Source of the DNA: Thermoplasmata archaeon
GTDB lineage: Archaea > Thermoplasmatota > Thermoplasmata > Lutacidiplasmatales > UBA184
Direction of reading: 5' to 3'
DNA: 48,566 bases
NCBI GenBank assembly: GCA_021796385.1
Contig: JAJYXQ010000061.1
Span: 4,529-53,094, forward strand
This document shows, one piece after another, positions 1 to 8,259 of this stretch (positions within the stretch are counted from its first letter, which is position 1; each line of letters opens with the position of its first letter). Position numbers and translations under genes: made by a program. The notes under the pieces are model-generated. The model ran no database searches. It saw nothing but the letters and a program-made list of their open reading frames with translations, and was not told where the DNA came from.

Positions 1-1900
1 CCACCGGGACAGAGGCCGGGCTGGCCGTGAAGGCGGAGATCGTCGGCGGCGGGATGGTCTGCACCACTTGGAAGGATGCGGACGCGGTCGCATTCCGACC
101 GGCCGCGTCCGTCACGACGAGTGAGACCGTAAAATTCCCGAGGGTGGTGGAAGTGCACGCAAGGGAGGGAGTGCTCTGCGAGGTGCACCCCGGGGGGAGG
201 TTGGAGTAGGTGAACCGCAAAGGAAGGGACCCATTGGCCACGGTGGCGTTAAGGTAGACGGTACCCCCAAGGGCCACGAGGGAAGGCATGGCCGCGAAGG
301 AAGTGACCTGGGGTGGCGGGACCGTGGCGGTGACGTTGAGGGTGAGCGGTCCCCGGGAGACCGAGGCTCCGGTGTGGTCTGTGACCGTTGCGTTGATCCA
401 TGGGAACTGGCCGGAAGCAGTCGGGGTGCACGAAAGCGTCGAGGTATTGGCGGAGGAACACCCCTTGGGAAGTCCCGTGTAAGTGTAGGTGTACGGGAGA
501 ACGCCACCCGTGGCCGAGACGTTGATCCAAACCGACCCTCCAAGGGGGGTCGATGGGGCCGAGAGCGTGAAGGATGTGATGCTCGGACCTCCGGGGTTCT
601 TCACCACGAGGGAGGTCGACTTGGAAACGGATTGCGAGCGGGCGTCTGTCACGGTAACTTTGATCGAGAAGTTGCCCGTGGCCGAGGGGGTGCACAGGAG
701 GTTCTTCGAATTTGCCGTTGCGCAGCCTTTCGGGAGTCCCGTGTAAGCGTAGGAATAGGGGCTCGTACCACCGGACGCCACGACCGAAAGGTTCGTAGAA
801 CTCCCCAGGGTAATCGTGGAGGGTGTGGCCGTAAACGAAGAGATGGTCGGCTGGGGTGCCGCGTTGACCGTGAAGTTGCAGCCGGCGCCGGTAGATCCGG
901 TCCGCCCTGTCGAGTCGGTCACGCTCAAGGTGGGGTTGACCGTGGCCGCGGTGGTGTAGGTATGGGTGACCTGAACCCCGGAACCGGTGCCTCCATCCCC
1001 GAAGGCCCACGCGTAGGAGAAGGAAGGGGTGCCCCCTTGGACAGAGGCGGTGAACTGGATGCTGTCCCCGGCCGTAAAGCTCCCCCCACAGGAGAGGCTT
1101 GCACCGGTCGTGAGGTCCTTCACTGTGTACGAGGGAAGCGGATCGCTCTGGCAAACGTTCCCGGGGCAAATGGTGCTCCAACCGAGCGGGGCCGAGTTCG
1201 TTCCTCCGTTGGGATATCCGTTGGCAGAATCGCAAAGTACGGTGCCCGTCCCCGGGAAGCCCGTGGGCGCCCACTGGCAGTACGCCGCGCTGAGATAGCT
1301 GCCCCAGAAGTTGTACCCGTTGTAGTGATAATAGGCGAGCGACCAGTTGAACGAGCACATGGGATTGAAGTAGATGCCCCCCCAGTCCGAAGAGCTCCCC
1401 GACCAGGTAGGGCATTCGGCGGGATTGTAGTTCGGGACGGAGAACGAGCCGCCCGCGGGCGGGCATTGGCCACCGGTGCCCTCCTGCAGGATACCCTCGG
1501 CGTCGGGATAGGAGGAGCCGCACCCCGGTGAGGTCACGAAACAGTTCCCGGAGCCGCTTTCGATGGCCCCTGCACAAAAATTGCTCTCCTGATACGCCAT
1601 TGAGACGAACGTGATCTCGAGGTTGCCGGTATAACCCGCGTACGCCGCGCAGTCCACCGTCTGTTGCAGGCTGAGTGTGGTCGAAACGCCATAGAAGTTC
1701 GAGTTCGGGCAGGTCGTCGATGTGACCCGAGGAGAGGGGGCGGGAGCATCCAGCCCGGGAATGGCGGGATGGAAGGCCAGGGTGCCCGGTGAGACGATGC
1801 CGGTCCCCCCCGTGAGGAGCAGCCCGGAGACTATCAACCACAAAGGGATCCTTCCCACTCGAGGGTAGATTCCATGCCCGGGCAGGGTCCGATATGCCAT
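1..1900 (-). CDS. secreted transglycosylase/lysozyme-like protein with PKD/Ig-like repeats, C-terminus beyond window
   Basis: The frame is open from an ATG at 1900 to the window edge (633 codons), so the C-terminus is missing. Residues about 15-40 form a hydrophobic signal or anchor segment (IPLWLIVSGLLLTGG). Residues 90-140 resemble the core of lytic transglycosylases: AYQES with the candidate catalytic Glu105, then a Cys-rich loop and GILQ at 136-139, where SLT enzymes have GLMQ. A PKD-type stretch follows (YAWAFGDGG, then VTHTYT), then three or four Ig-like repeats of about 85 residues, each with a YTGLPKGC or YSNLPPGC motif and a conserved Cys pair. A longer stop-to-stop frame in this region (249-1910) is an off-frame shadow. 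A TATA-like box lies 33 bases before the start. The secreted multi-domain architecture is clear; the enzymatic role is inferred. It could instead be a structural cell-surface protein. Confidence 0.75.
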   Translation of the reverse strand, partial: MAYRTLPGHGIYPRVGRIPLWLIVSGLLLTGGTGIVSPGTLAFHPAIPGLDAPAPSPRVTSTTCPNSNFYGVSTTLSLQQTVDCAAYAGYTGNLEITFVSMAYQESNFCAGAIESGSGNCFVTSPGCGSSYPDAEGILQEGTGGQCPPAGGSFSVPNYNPAECPTWSGSSSDWGGIYFNPMCSFNWSLAYYHYNGYNFWGSYLSAAYCQWAPTGFPGTGTVLCDSANGYPNGGTNSAPLGWSTICPGNVCQSDPLPSYTVKDLTTGASLSCGGSFTAGDSIQFTASVQGGTPSFSYAWAFGDGGTGSGVQVTHTYTTAATVNPTLSVTDSTGRTGSTGAGCNFTVNAAPQPTISSFTATPSTITLGSSTNLSVVASGGTSPYSYAYTGLPKGCATANSKNLLCTPSATGNFSIKVTVTDARSQSVSKSTSLVVKNPGGPSITSFTLSAPSTPLGGSVWINVSATGGVLPYTYTYTGLPKGCSSANTSTLSCTPTASGQFPWINATVTDHTGASVSRGPLTLNVTATVPPPQVTSFAAMPSLVALGGTVYLNATVANGSLPLRFTYSNLPPGCTSQSTPSLACTSTTLGNFTVSLVVTDAAGRNATASASFQVVQTIPPPTISAFTASPASVPV

Positions 1901-1929
1901 GTATCGACATCTCACGCAGGGAACCCGTC

Positions 1930-1937
1930 TATAAAGA
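1930..1937 (-). promoter_or_regulatory. TATA-like box of the secreted PKD protein
   Basis: Reads TCTTTATA on the minus strand, centred about 33 bases before the ATG at 1900. The spacing implies a very short or absent leader. It is divergent from the promoter of the GINS gene. Confidence 0.5.
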
Positions 1938-2054
1938 CTTGCCGTCTTAGGAAAATCCGGGAGCGAGCCAAGCTCAGGAGCGGGGTGAGGACACGGGAGG
2001 CTCTCGTTCCGTGCGCCATCCCACCCGTCGCGGGAGGACGCGGACCACGGACGG

Positions 2055-2062
2055 CTTATTTA
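2055..2062 (+). promoter_or_regulatory. TATA-like box of the GINS-rnz-hutI unit
   Basis: CTTATTTA is centred 28 bases before the ATG at 2087. This supports that internal ATG over the longer in-frame extension that reaches back to 1874, and predicts a leaderless transcript. Confidence 0.6.
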
Positions 2063-2086
2063 TCTGGCGGAACTTGGTCCTTTGCG

Positions 2087-2689
2087 ATGGGGGGGAAGGA
2101 AGACCGGGGCGCCCGGCTCCTGCAACAACGAAGGGATGAACGGAGCACGCCCTATCGACTTGCGAAGACGGGGCACGACTTCTATCCGGCCACCCGAGCC
2201 TACCTCGACGAACTTCGGGTCCTGCTCCAGAAGGAAATCCAAGAGGACCCCCTTTCCCAGAAGGTCGATTACACCCGCAACCAGTACCAACGAGCCCTGA
2301 CCGCGGCACGGGAGGTCCAGGGATTGCGTCTGAGCAAGATCGCCCATCTGGCGGTGCAGGCGGCCGCCGGGGGCGCCGCCGCGGAGGACCTGCTGCCTGA
2401 GGAAAAAGGGCTCTATGAGGCGATGGTCCGGGAGCTCAAGGGGTTCACCCGACAATATGATTTCGACAGTGACGGGACGAAAGCCCCGGTACCGGAAGCC
2501 CCGGTTCCCGCCGAGGCGGTGCGGGAAGTGGTGGTTCGTATCGTGGCAGACGGGCCTCAGCTACCCATCGAGACCTATGGGGATTCCCCGCTCCACAAGG
2601 AGGACGTTGTGACGCTGCCCGAGCGGGAGGCCCGGATCTTGATCGACTCCAAACGCGCGGTTCTGGTGGATTCCTCCCGATGCAGCTGA
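2087..2689 (+). CDS. DNA replication GINS complex subunit (Gins51-like)
   Basis: A 200-residue protein. The GINS complex binds MCM helicase and Cdc45/RecJ at archaeal replication forks. The N-terminal part (residues 10-50) has the family pattern of a basic segment (QQRRDERS) followed by DFYPATRAYLDELRVLL, like the Gins51 A domain. The C-terminal 50 residues (VRIVADGPQLPI, then LHKEDVVTLPEREARILI) match the small beta-rich B domain of Gins51. An Ala/Gly-rich linker lies near residues 90-100. The ATG at 2087 is chosen because a TATA-like box sits 28 bases upstream. The stop overlaps the start of rnz by 10 bases, so the two are probably co-transcribed. The identity rests on motif resemblance, and GINS proteins diverge strongly. 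Confidence 0.78.
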   Translation: MGGKEDRGARLLQQRRDERSTPYRLAKTGHDFYPATRAYLDELRVLLQKEIQEDPLSQKVDYTRNQYQRALTAAREVQGLRLSKIAHLAVQAAAGGAAAEDLLPEEKGLYEAMVRELKGFTRQYDFDSDGTKAPVPEAPVPAEAVREVVVRIVADGPQLPIETYGDSPLHKEDVVTLPEREARILIDSKRAVLVDSSRCS

Positions 2690-3585
2690 CCTTCCTCGGT
2701 ACGGCCGGTTCGTGGCCCACCAAGGAGCGCAACGCAAGCGCCATCGCCCTCGATATGGAAGGGGAGGTGATACTCCTCGATTGCGGGGAGGGCACACAAC
2801 GGCAGTTCTTCCTGAGCCCGGTGTCCTTCATGCGGGTGCGACGTGTCTTCATCACCCACTTCCATGGCGACCACTTCCTGGGCTTGCCGGGGCTTATCCA
2901 GAGCATGGGCCTCAACAATCGCACCGAGCCGCTGGACATCTATGGTCCCGAGGAGGTGGGACACCAGGTGGATCTCATCATGGGCCTGGGCCACTTCACC
3001 CAGAAGTTCCCCGTGGTCCCCCACCCGATGGCGCCGGGGTCCCGGGAGGACCTGGGCACTTACACCGTGTCCTGTGCCCGGGCGAACCACCCGGTGCCCG
3101 CCCTGGCCTTTCGCATCGAGGAACGGGAAAAGCGCGGTCGCTTCGATGCCGACCGGGCCCACGCTCTGGGGTGTCAAGGCCGGGATTTCGCCCTCTTGGA
3201 GCGCGGAGAGACCGTCACCGTCCGGGATGGCACCCAGGTGACGCCCGAGATGGTCCTGGGTCCCCGCCGACCGGGGCGCTCTGTCGTGTACACGGGGGAC
3301 ACCGCTCCGTCCGCCGATGTGATCGCCCTCGCCCAGGGGGCTACGATCCTCATCCATGAGGCCACGGTCGAGTCGTCCCTAGAGAAGGACGCGAACACCT
3401 GGGGTCATTCCTCGGCCCGTCAGGCCGCCCAGGCCGCCCGCGACGCACACGTCGATGAGCTCTACCTCACCCACTATTCTTCCCGGTACCCCGACGTCGC
3501 ACCACTCGAGGCGGAGGCGCGCCTTCATTTCGAACGGTCCACGGCGGCTTCGGATCTCTTGTCCGTCATCGTACGGCAACGGTGA
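2680..3585 (+). CDS. rnz: ribonuclease Z (tRNA 3'-processing endonuclease)
   Basis: A 301-residue metallo-beta-lactamase-fold enzyme that removes 3' trailers from tRNA precursors. The RNase Z start MQLTFLGTAGSWPTKERNAS is followed by LLDCGEGTQRQ and the zinc motif THFHGDH (His60, His62, Asp64, His65). The second half holds VYTGDTAPS with a metal-binding Asp and ends with LYLTHYSSRY carrying the last His ligand. The length is normal for archaeal and bacterial short-form enzymes. It starts inside the end of the GINS gene (10-base overlap) and its stop overlaps the GTG start of hutI (GTGA), so translation is probably coupled. Only the familiar short-form domains are seen. Confidence 0.95.
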   Translation: MQLTFLGTAGSWPTKERNASAIALDMEGEVILLDCGEGTQRQFFLSPVSFMRVRRVFITHFHGDHFLGLPGLIQSMGLNNRTEPLDIYGPEEVGHQVDLIMGLGHFTQKFPVVPHPMAPGSREDLGTYTVSCARANHPVPALAFRIEEREKRGRFDADRAHALGCQGRDFALLERGETVTVRDGTQVTPEMVLGPRRPGRSVVYTGDTAPSADVIALAQGATILIHEATVESSLEKDANTWGHSSARQAAQAARDAHVDELYLTHYSSRYPDVAPLEAEARLHFERSTAASDLLSVIVRQR

Positions 3586-4889
3586 TCCCGATGGTAGGCG
3601 CCGACGCAATCCTCTCCGGATTCACCGAGGTCGCCACGCTATCCCGCGGACCCATCCCTCGCCGGGGTGTCGCCATGGAGGACCTCGCCCGGATCGAGAA
3701 GGGAGCGATCGCACTGTCCGGAGAGACCATCGCCTGGGTCGGCAAGACCTCCCAATTGCGGCGGGTGGTGCGCCTCCGGAAGGGAGGGTCCCGGTGGGAG
3801 TTCCCCGGAGGTGTGGCCGTTCCCGGACTGGTCGATGCCCATACCCATCTCGTCTTTGCCGGAGATCGCTCGGGGGAGGTGCGACGCAAGCTTCGGGGCG
3901 AGAGCTACCTCGACATCGCCCGGCGGGGCGGCGGTCTTCTGGGAACCGTCCGGGCTACGCGCGCAGCCTCGGAGATGGCCCTCTTCAAGGAAGCCTTGGC
4001 TCGCCTCAAACGGATGGTACGGTGGGGCACGACGGCCATCGAGGCCAAGAGCGGTTATGGCCTCCGGCTGGATACCGAACTCAGGATGCTCCGGGTGGTC
4101 CGAAAACTATCCGGAGCTACCCGGGCCACCATCGTCCCCACCTTCCTCGGGGGACATGCGGTCCCCCCGGAGTTCGCGGGACGGCCCGGAAAGTACGTGC
4201 GGGATGTAGTGGACCGGCAGATTCCGGCGGTGGCTCGCCAGGGGATCGCCCGGTTCTGCGACGTGTTCTGTGAACCCGGATTCTTTTCCCCGGAACAGTC
4301 CCGACGCATCCTCATGGCGGGCATGGCCGCTGGGCTCGGTGCTAAGATCCACGCGGAAGAATTCGTACATAGCGGGGGTGCGCGGGTCGCCGCGGACCTT
4401 CACGCCGTGAGCGCGGATCACCTGCTGGCGGCCACGGCGGATGACCGGGAGCGGCTCGCAGCATCGGGGGTGACCGCCGTGCTCCTGCCCACCACCCCGT
4501 TCGCCTCGCTTGCAGGCACCCGTTCGCCCGGCCGGGAATTCGTCGACACCGGCGTCTCGGTGGCGCTCGGTTCCGACCTGAGCCCCAACTCATGGGAGGA
4601 GGCGATGCCGCTCGTCATGGCGCATGCCGTCTATTCCGGCCGCCTCACACCGTCCGAAGCCCTCACCGCCGCCACGGTGAACTCGGCCCACGCGATCGGA
4701 CTTACCGGTGGTGGACGGATCGTACCGGGTGGTCGGGCGGACGTCGCCTGCTTCGATGTCCCGTCGGTCGAGCACCTCGGGTATCGTCTCTCTCCACCGA
4801 TGCCGTCCGCGGTCTTCCTCGGAGGGGTTCCCGAGGTCAGGGACCCCTCTATGCTTGAGCTATCTTTATCTCGGCAACGAGTTCGTTAA
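3582..4889 (+). CDS. hutI: imidazolonepropionase (histidine degradation)
   Basis: A 435-residue amidohydrolase that opens 4-imidazolone-5-propionate to N-formimino-glutamate, the third step of histidine catabolism. Family signatures: VDAHTHLVFAGDRSGE (metal His pair), GGGLLGTVRATR, AIEAKSGYGL, PTFLGGHAVP, KIHAEEF, SADHLL and the Asp-containing ALGSDLSPNS. The start is a GTG overlapping the rnz stop as GTGA; an ATG three codons downstream is the alternative. The stop (TAA, 4887-4889) abuts the ATG of gltA directly. No other hut gene lies in the window, so whether the pathway is complete cannot be judged here. Confidence 0.95.
   Translation: MIPMVGADAILSGFTEVATLSRGPIPRRGVAMEDLARIEKGAIALSGETIAWVGKTSQLRRVVRLRKGGSRWEFPGGVAVPGLVDAHTHLVFAGDRSGEVRRKLRGESYLDIARRGGGLLGTVRATRAASEMALFKEALARLKRMVRWGTTAIEAKSGYGLRLDTELRMLRVVRKLSGATRATIVPTFLGGHAVPPEFAGRPGKYVRDVVDRQIPAVARQGIARFCDVFCEPGFFSPEQSRRILMAGMAAGLGAKIHAEEFVHSGGARVAADLHAVSADHLLAATADDRERLAASGVTAVLLPTTPFASLAGTRSPGREFVDTGVSVALGSDLSPNSWEEAMPLVMAHAVYSGRLTPSEALTAATVNSAHAIGLTGGGRIVPGGRADVACFDVPSVEHLGYRLSPPMPSAVFLGGVPEVRDPSMLELSLSRQRVR
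4864..4870 (+). promoter_or_regulatory. TATA-like box of gltA inside the end of hutI
   Basis: CTTTATC is centred about 23 bases before the citrate synthase ATG at 4890. It suggests gltA has its own leaderless promoter in addition to read-through from hutI. Confidence 0.5.
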
Positions 4890-6182
4890 ATGTCGAGCGT
4901 GAACGCCATGGCTCCAGATTCTCTTAGCATCCAAGACCAAAGGACGGGAAAGAACTATACTGTTCCGGTGGAGGGGGACCATATCCGCGCCGCGCAGCTC
5001 GAACAGATCGTGAAGACGGAGGGGGCTCCCGGCCTGGTCTCGTATGACCCGGGGCTCATCAACACGGCGATATGCAAGAGCACGATCACCTACATCGACG
5101 GGGAGAAGGGGATCTTGCGCTACCGTGGGTACCCCATCGAGGAGCTCGCGGAGAAGAAGTCGTACCTCGAGGTCGCCTACCTCCTCATCCACGGAGAGCT
5201 GCCATCGCCCAGCGATCTTGCGGAATGGCAGCACAACATCACGTTCCACACGCTCATCCACGAGAATCTCAAGGTGTTCATGAGCGGGTTCCGCTACGAC
5301 GCCCACCCGATGGGGATCCTCGTGGGAACCCTCGGGGCGCTCTCCACATTCTACCCGGACGCCAAGAACGTAAAAGACACGGCCTCCCGGCGGTTGCAGA
5401 TCTACCGGCTGATCGCCAAGATCCCCACGATCGCTGCGTTCGCCTACCGCCATTCCCAGGGATGGGCCTACATCGACCCGAGCAACGACCTGTCCTACGC
5501 GGAGAACTTCCTGTCCATCACGTTCCGCCCCTCCATCTCGAGCCGATACGAGGTCCACCCGGAACTGGCGAGAGCGCTCGACGTGCTCTTCGTCCTCCAT
5601 GCCGACCACGAGCAGAACTGCAGCACGAGCGCGATGCGGGCGGTGGGAAGCTCCCTCGCGGATCCCTTCAGCTGTGCCGCCGCGGCGGCGGCCGCCCTCT
5701 ACGGTCCCCTCCACGGAGGGGCTAACGAGGCGGTAGTTCGGATGCTCGAGGAGATCGGGTCGGTCGACAAGATCCCGGCCATCATCCAAGAGGTCAAGGC
5801 GGGCAAGCGCCGCCTCATGGGATTCGGACATCGGGTCTACCGCAACTACGATCCCCGGGCGAAGATCATCAAGCGCATGGCCGACAAGGTCTTCGAGATC
5901 ACGGGGATGAACCCCCTCCTCCACGTCGCCCTCGAGCTCGAGCGGATCGCGCTCTCCGACGAGTATTTCATCAGCCGTCACCTCTACCCCAATGTGGACT
6001 TCTACTCCGGGATCATCTATCAATCGATGGGGTTCCCGACGGACATGTTCCCGGTGCTCTTTGCGATCCCCCGCATGTCGGGATGGCTCGCCCAATGGCA
6101 GGAAGGGGTGACCGACCCCGAGCAGAGGATCGTCCGACCCAAGCAGGTGTATCTCGGCCCCGGCGAGCGGCACCTCCCATAG
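4890..6182 (+). CDS. gltA: citrate synthase
   Basis: A 430-residue enzyme condensing oxaloacetate with acetyl-CoA at the entry of the TCA cycle. The N-terminal beta-domain typical of the longer bacterial-type enzymes is present (residues 10-60), followed by GILRYRGYPIEELAEK, then the catalytic regions LYGPLHGGANEAV, GFGHRVYRNYDPRA and NVDFYSGIIY with the catalytic Asp. At 430 residues it is longer than the roughly 380 of short archaeal synthases, and the layout matches the roughly 427-residue type. The CoA-binding residues look intact. The ATG directly follows the hutI stop and a TATA-like box is placed for leaderless transcription. Confidence 0.95.
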   Translation: MSSVNAMAPDSLSIQDQRTGKNYTVPVEGDHIRAAQLEQIVKTEGAPGLVSYDPGLINTAICKSTITYIDGEKGILRYRGYPIEELAEKKSYLEVAYLLIHGELPSPSDLAEWQHNITFHTLIHENLKVFMSGFRYDAHPMGILVGTLGALSTFYPDAKNVKDTASRRLQIYRLIAKIPTIAAFAYRHSQGWAYIDPSNDLSYAENFLSITFRPSISSRYEVHPELARALDVLFVLHADHEQNCSTSAMRAVGSSLADPFSCAAAAAAALYGPLHGGANEAVVRMLEEIGSVDKIPAIIQEVKAGKRRLMGFGHRVYRNYDPRAKIIKRMADKVFEITGMNPLLHVALELERIALSDEYFISRHLYPNVDFYSGIIYQSMGFPTDMFPVLFAIPRMSGWLAQWQEGVTDPEQRIVRPKQVYLGPGERHLP

Positions 6183-6709
6183 GATCCCCGCTCCTTCGAG
6201 AACCACAAACCGAGCGGTCTTTACCGACCGGGGGCGCCCCACTTCCTCCTCCCCGCCTACCCGGTGGTGTTTTCTGACGAACCGTACCGGTACGTGCGTC
6301 CCACTCCGTCTCCCAGGTCCGTCACGGGTGGGCGGATGGACCCAATGACCTACCGCAGGGATCTCCCCAAGTGATGGCGGGAAAGGGAACGATAGAACCG
6401 CTTATGGCCGGGGACCCGGTCTAGGATCTACGCGCCCGCAGATGCTCGGGGGCGCGTTCCCCCCAATCGGCCATGGCCCGGACCGCAGGGTGGGGTCCTT
6501 GGGTGCACGGGTCAGCCACAGGGCGTACTCCTTCGCCGGGAACAGTCGGATCATCGTCATGGTCGGCACATCACCACCCTGCATTGAGAGGCAACTGGAC
6601 TTCCCTATCTCCCCGAACATGTTCGTACGTGCTCTGCGGCGAACAGGTTCCCCGCGCTGCTCCGGGATTCCGTTCACGATGAGGTTGCCCTTCTTCCCAA
6701 TCGAGGAGG
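6183..6709. other. 527-base intergenic region
   Basis: No gene is convincingly supported here. A perfect 12-base palindrome (CGTACCGGTACG) occurs at 6283-6294 and a TATA-like CTTATGG near 6401. A minus-strand frame from an ATG at 6560 to a stop at 6402 (52 codons) has G or C at most third positions, like real genes here, but has no recognisable family, promoter or ribosome site. I leave it as a possible small gene. No tRNA cloverleaf was found. Confidence 0.4.
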
Positions 6710-8086
6710 ATGATGAGGACCTTCGGAGCTCCCGTGGGATTGGTGATCGTCGTCTTCGTACTGGGCCTCTCGGGGCTCGGACCATTCCCGGTGGGGGCAC
6801 AGCTCCAATCCGGACCGGCGCTCATCTCCTCCTTTCCCTCGGGTCCCGCGTCTGAGACCACATCGAACTGGGCGGGGTACCTCTACTGCCCGGATGGCGT
6901 GACCCCGGACCTCTGTGCGGAGGGGCCGGGCACCGTGGACGGCGTCTTCGGATGCTGGACCGTTCCCGCCGTCGCTCAGACGCTCCCGACCGGTTCCTCG
7001 GGAGGAACGCAGATTGCCACCACGTGGATCGGGGTCGGGGGAACCCACGGGGACCATCTGGCTCAGATTGGCGTCACCGAAACCCCCGGGCAAGCGCCCA
7101 GCGCGTGGTGGGAGACCCTGCCCAGCCCGGCCCAACCCATCTCCCTTGAGGTCAACTCCGGAGACGAGGTCTGTGCCCAGACCGAGATGGTCGGTCTCAA
7201 CCCCTTCGGCCAACAATTGTGGTACTTTTCCCTGCGCGACCTCACCTCAGGGACCGAGTGGGACAATGGCGGCATGATCCAGGTCTGTGGGGGATCGCTC
7301 TTCTGGGCTGCGTGCAATTCGGTGGACCTCAACTCGGCCGATTGGATCCTTGAGAGCCCTCACCTCTCCGGCGCCCTCACTGCCTTACCCGCCTTCCAGG
7401 AGACGGCCTTCACGAATCTCATGATCGTTGCCGAGGGGACTTGGCTTTCGGTCAGCTCGCTGGCTTCCCCGGAGACTTCGCTCGTACTCAACCTGCAGAG
7501 CACGTTCGGGCCCACGGCCCCGGCGTACATGACATGGGTCTCGCTCCGCCCGTCGGGTGCCGCCCCCTCGGCGATCGACATCGAGTACCTTGCGGGGCTG
7601 ACCGTTCCCTCCCAAGAAAGCCACGCGGGCCCGACCTCCCGTGTGGAGCTGCAAGCCCTCGATCGCATCGTTCCCGACACGAATGTGGCCCCCTTTGACC
7701 TCGCTTGGGTGTACACTCCTTCCCCAGAGGGATGCTCCCCTCCGTGCACTGCAGAGAACGATGTCGCCGCGCTCAACTTCACGGTGGGAACCCAGACCTA
7801 TTCGCTTCCCCCGACCCCGTCGACAGGAAGCGGGTCTTGGGAACTATGTCTGTGGTGGGCCGCCCCGGGAAGCTCGGATCAAGGCCTCGCCGGCGGCAGC
7901 CTGGAACTCGAATGCGTTGGCAGCCCGGCTGCAACGACCGTCTCCGCACAGCCTTCTGTCCCACACCTTTTCCCGACCGTGGTCTTCGTCCTGGTCGGTC
8001 TCGTGGGCCTGGTTGCGATCGGAATCCTCCGCTCTCGTTGGCCGAGACTGCGGGCTCGACCCTCCCGGCAAAGTCCCCTCGCATGA
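6710..8086 (+). CDS. secreted glutamic peptidase, family G1 (eqolisin-like), membrane-anchored
   Basis: A 458-residue exported protein. An N-terminal hydrophobic segment (residues 6-28) is a signal peptide. The body follows the peptidase A4/G1 plan: TTSNWAGYLYC, then GCWTVPAV, TTWIGVGGTHGDHLAQIGV carrying the candidate catalytic Gln119, WWETLPSPAQPI, and SADWILES carrying candidate catalytic Glu215. The Gln-Glu spacing of 96 is close to the 83-86 of fungal eqolisins. A C-terminal transmembrane helix (VVFVLVGLVGLVAIGIL) and a basic tail suggest anchoring with the catalytic part outside. Eqolisins work at acid pH, which would suit an acid-tolerant archaeon. GAGGAGG precedes two tandem ATGs (6710, 6713); the second is better spaced from it. 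No clear TATA box was seen. The family call is from motifs only. Confidence 0.8.
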   Translation: MMRTFGAPVGLVIVVFVLGLSGLGPFPVGAQLQSGPALISSFPSGPASETTSNWAGYLYCPDGVTPDLCAEGPGTVDGVFGCWTVPAVAQTLPTGSSGGTQIATTWIGVGGTHGDHLAQIGVTETPGQAPSAWWETLPSPAQPISLEVNSGDEVCAQTEMVGLNPFGQQLWYFSLRDLTSGTEWDNGGMIQVCGGSLFWAACNSVDLNSADWILESPHLSGALTALPAFQETAFTNLMIVAEGTWLSVSSLASPETSLVLNLQSTFGPTAPAYMTWVSLRPSGAAPSAIDIEYLAGLTVPSQESHAGPTSRVELQALDRIVPDTNVAPFDLAWVYTPSPEGCSPPCTAENDVAALNFTVGTQTYSLPPTPSTGSGSWELCLWWAAPGSSDQGLAGGSLELECVGSPAATTVSAQPSVPHLFPTVVFVLVGLVGLVAIGILRSRWPRLRARPSRQSPLA

Positions 8087-8220
8087 TGCGGTCCGGTACC
8101 CACCCTTCCGCCAACTTGGGGGACAACGGAAACAGGCGTGCCTAGGGAGACTGTGGATGCAAGACCGAGTGGCCGGCCCTCTTATGGAATGTAGATTGTG
8201 AAATAGCCACAATACAAGAG

Positions 8221-8228
8221 ATAAATAC
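8221..8228 (+). promoter_or_regulatory. TATA-like box of the blue copper protein
   Basis: ATAAATAC lies about 36 bases before the TTG start at 8260, giving a predicted leader of roughly 10 bases. Confidence 0.5.
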
Positions 8229-8259
8229 GACCGAGCCGTTCGAACTTTGCGAGGACCCC

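Noticed and set aside
249-1910. Long minus-strand frame of 553 codons starting at an ATG near 1910
   Set aside because: Its translation is Arg/His/Leu-rich without any family pattern; the neighbouring frame on the same strand gives a signal peptide, PKD and Ig-like repeats, so this is an off-frame shadow.
4866-6242. 458-codon minus-strand frame opposite citrate synthase
   Set aside because: Antisense shadow of gltA produced by high GC at third positions; charged low-complexity protein with no motif.
6402-6560. Possible 52-codon minus-strand gene with GC-rich third positions
   Set aside because: No promoter, ribosome site or recognisable family; kept only as a remark under the intergenic region.
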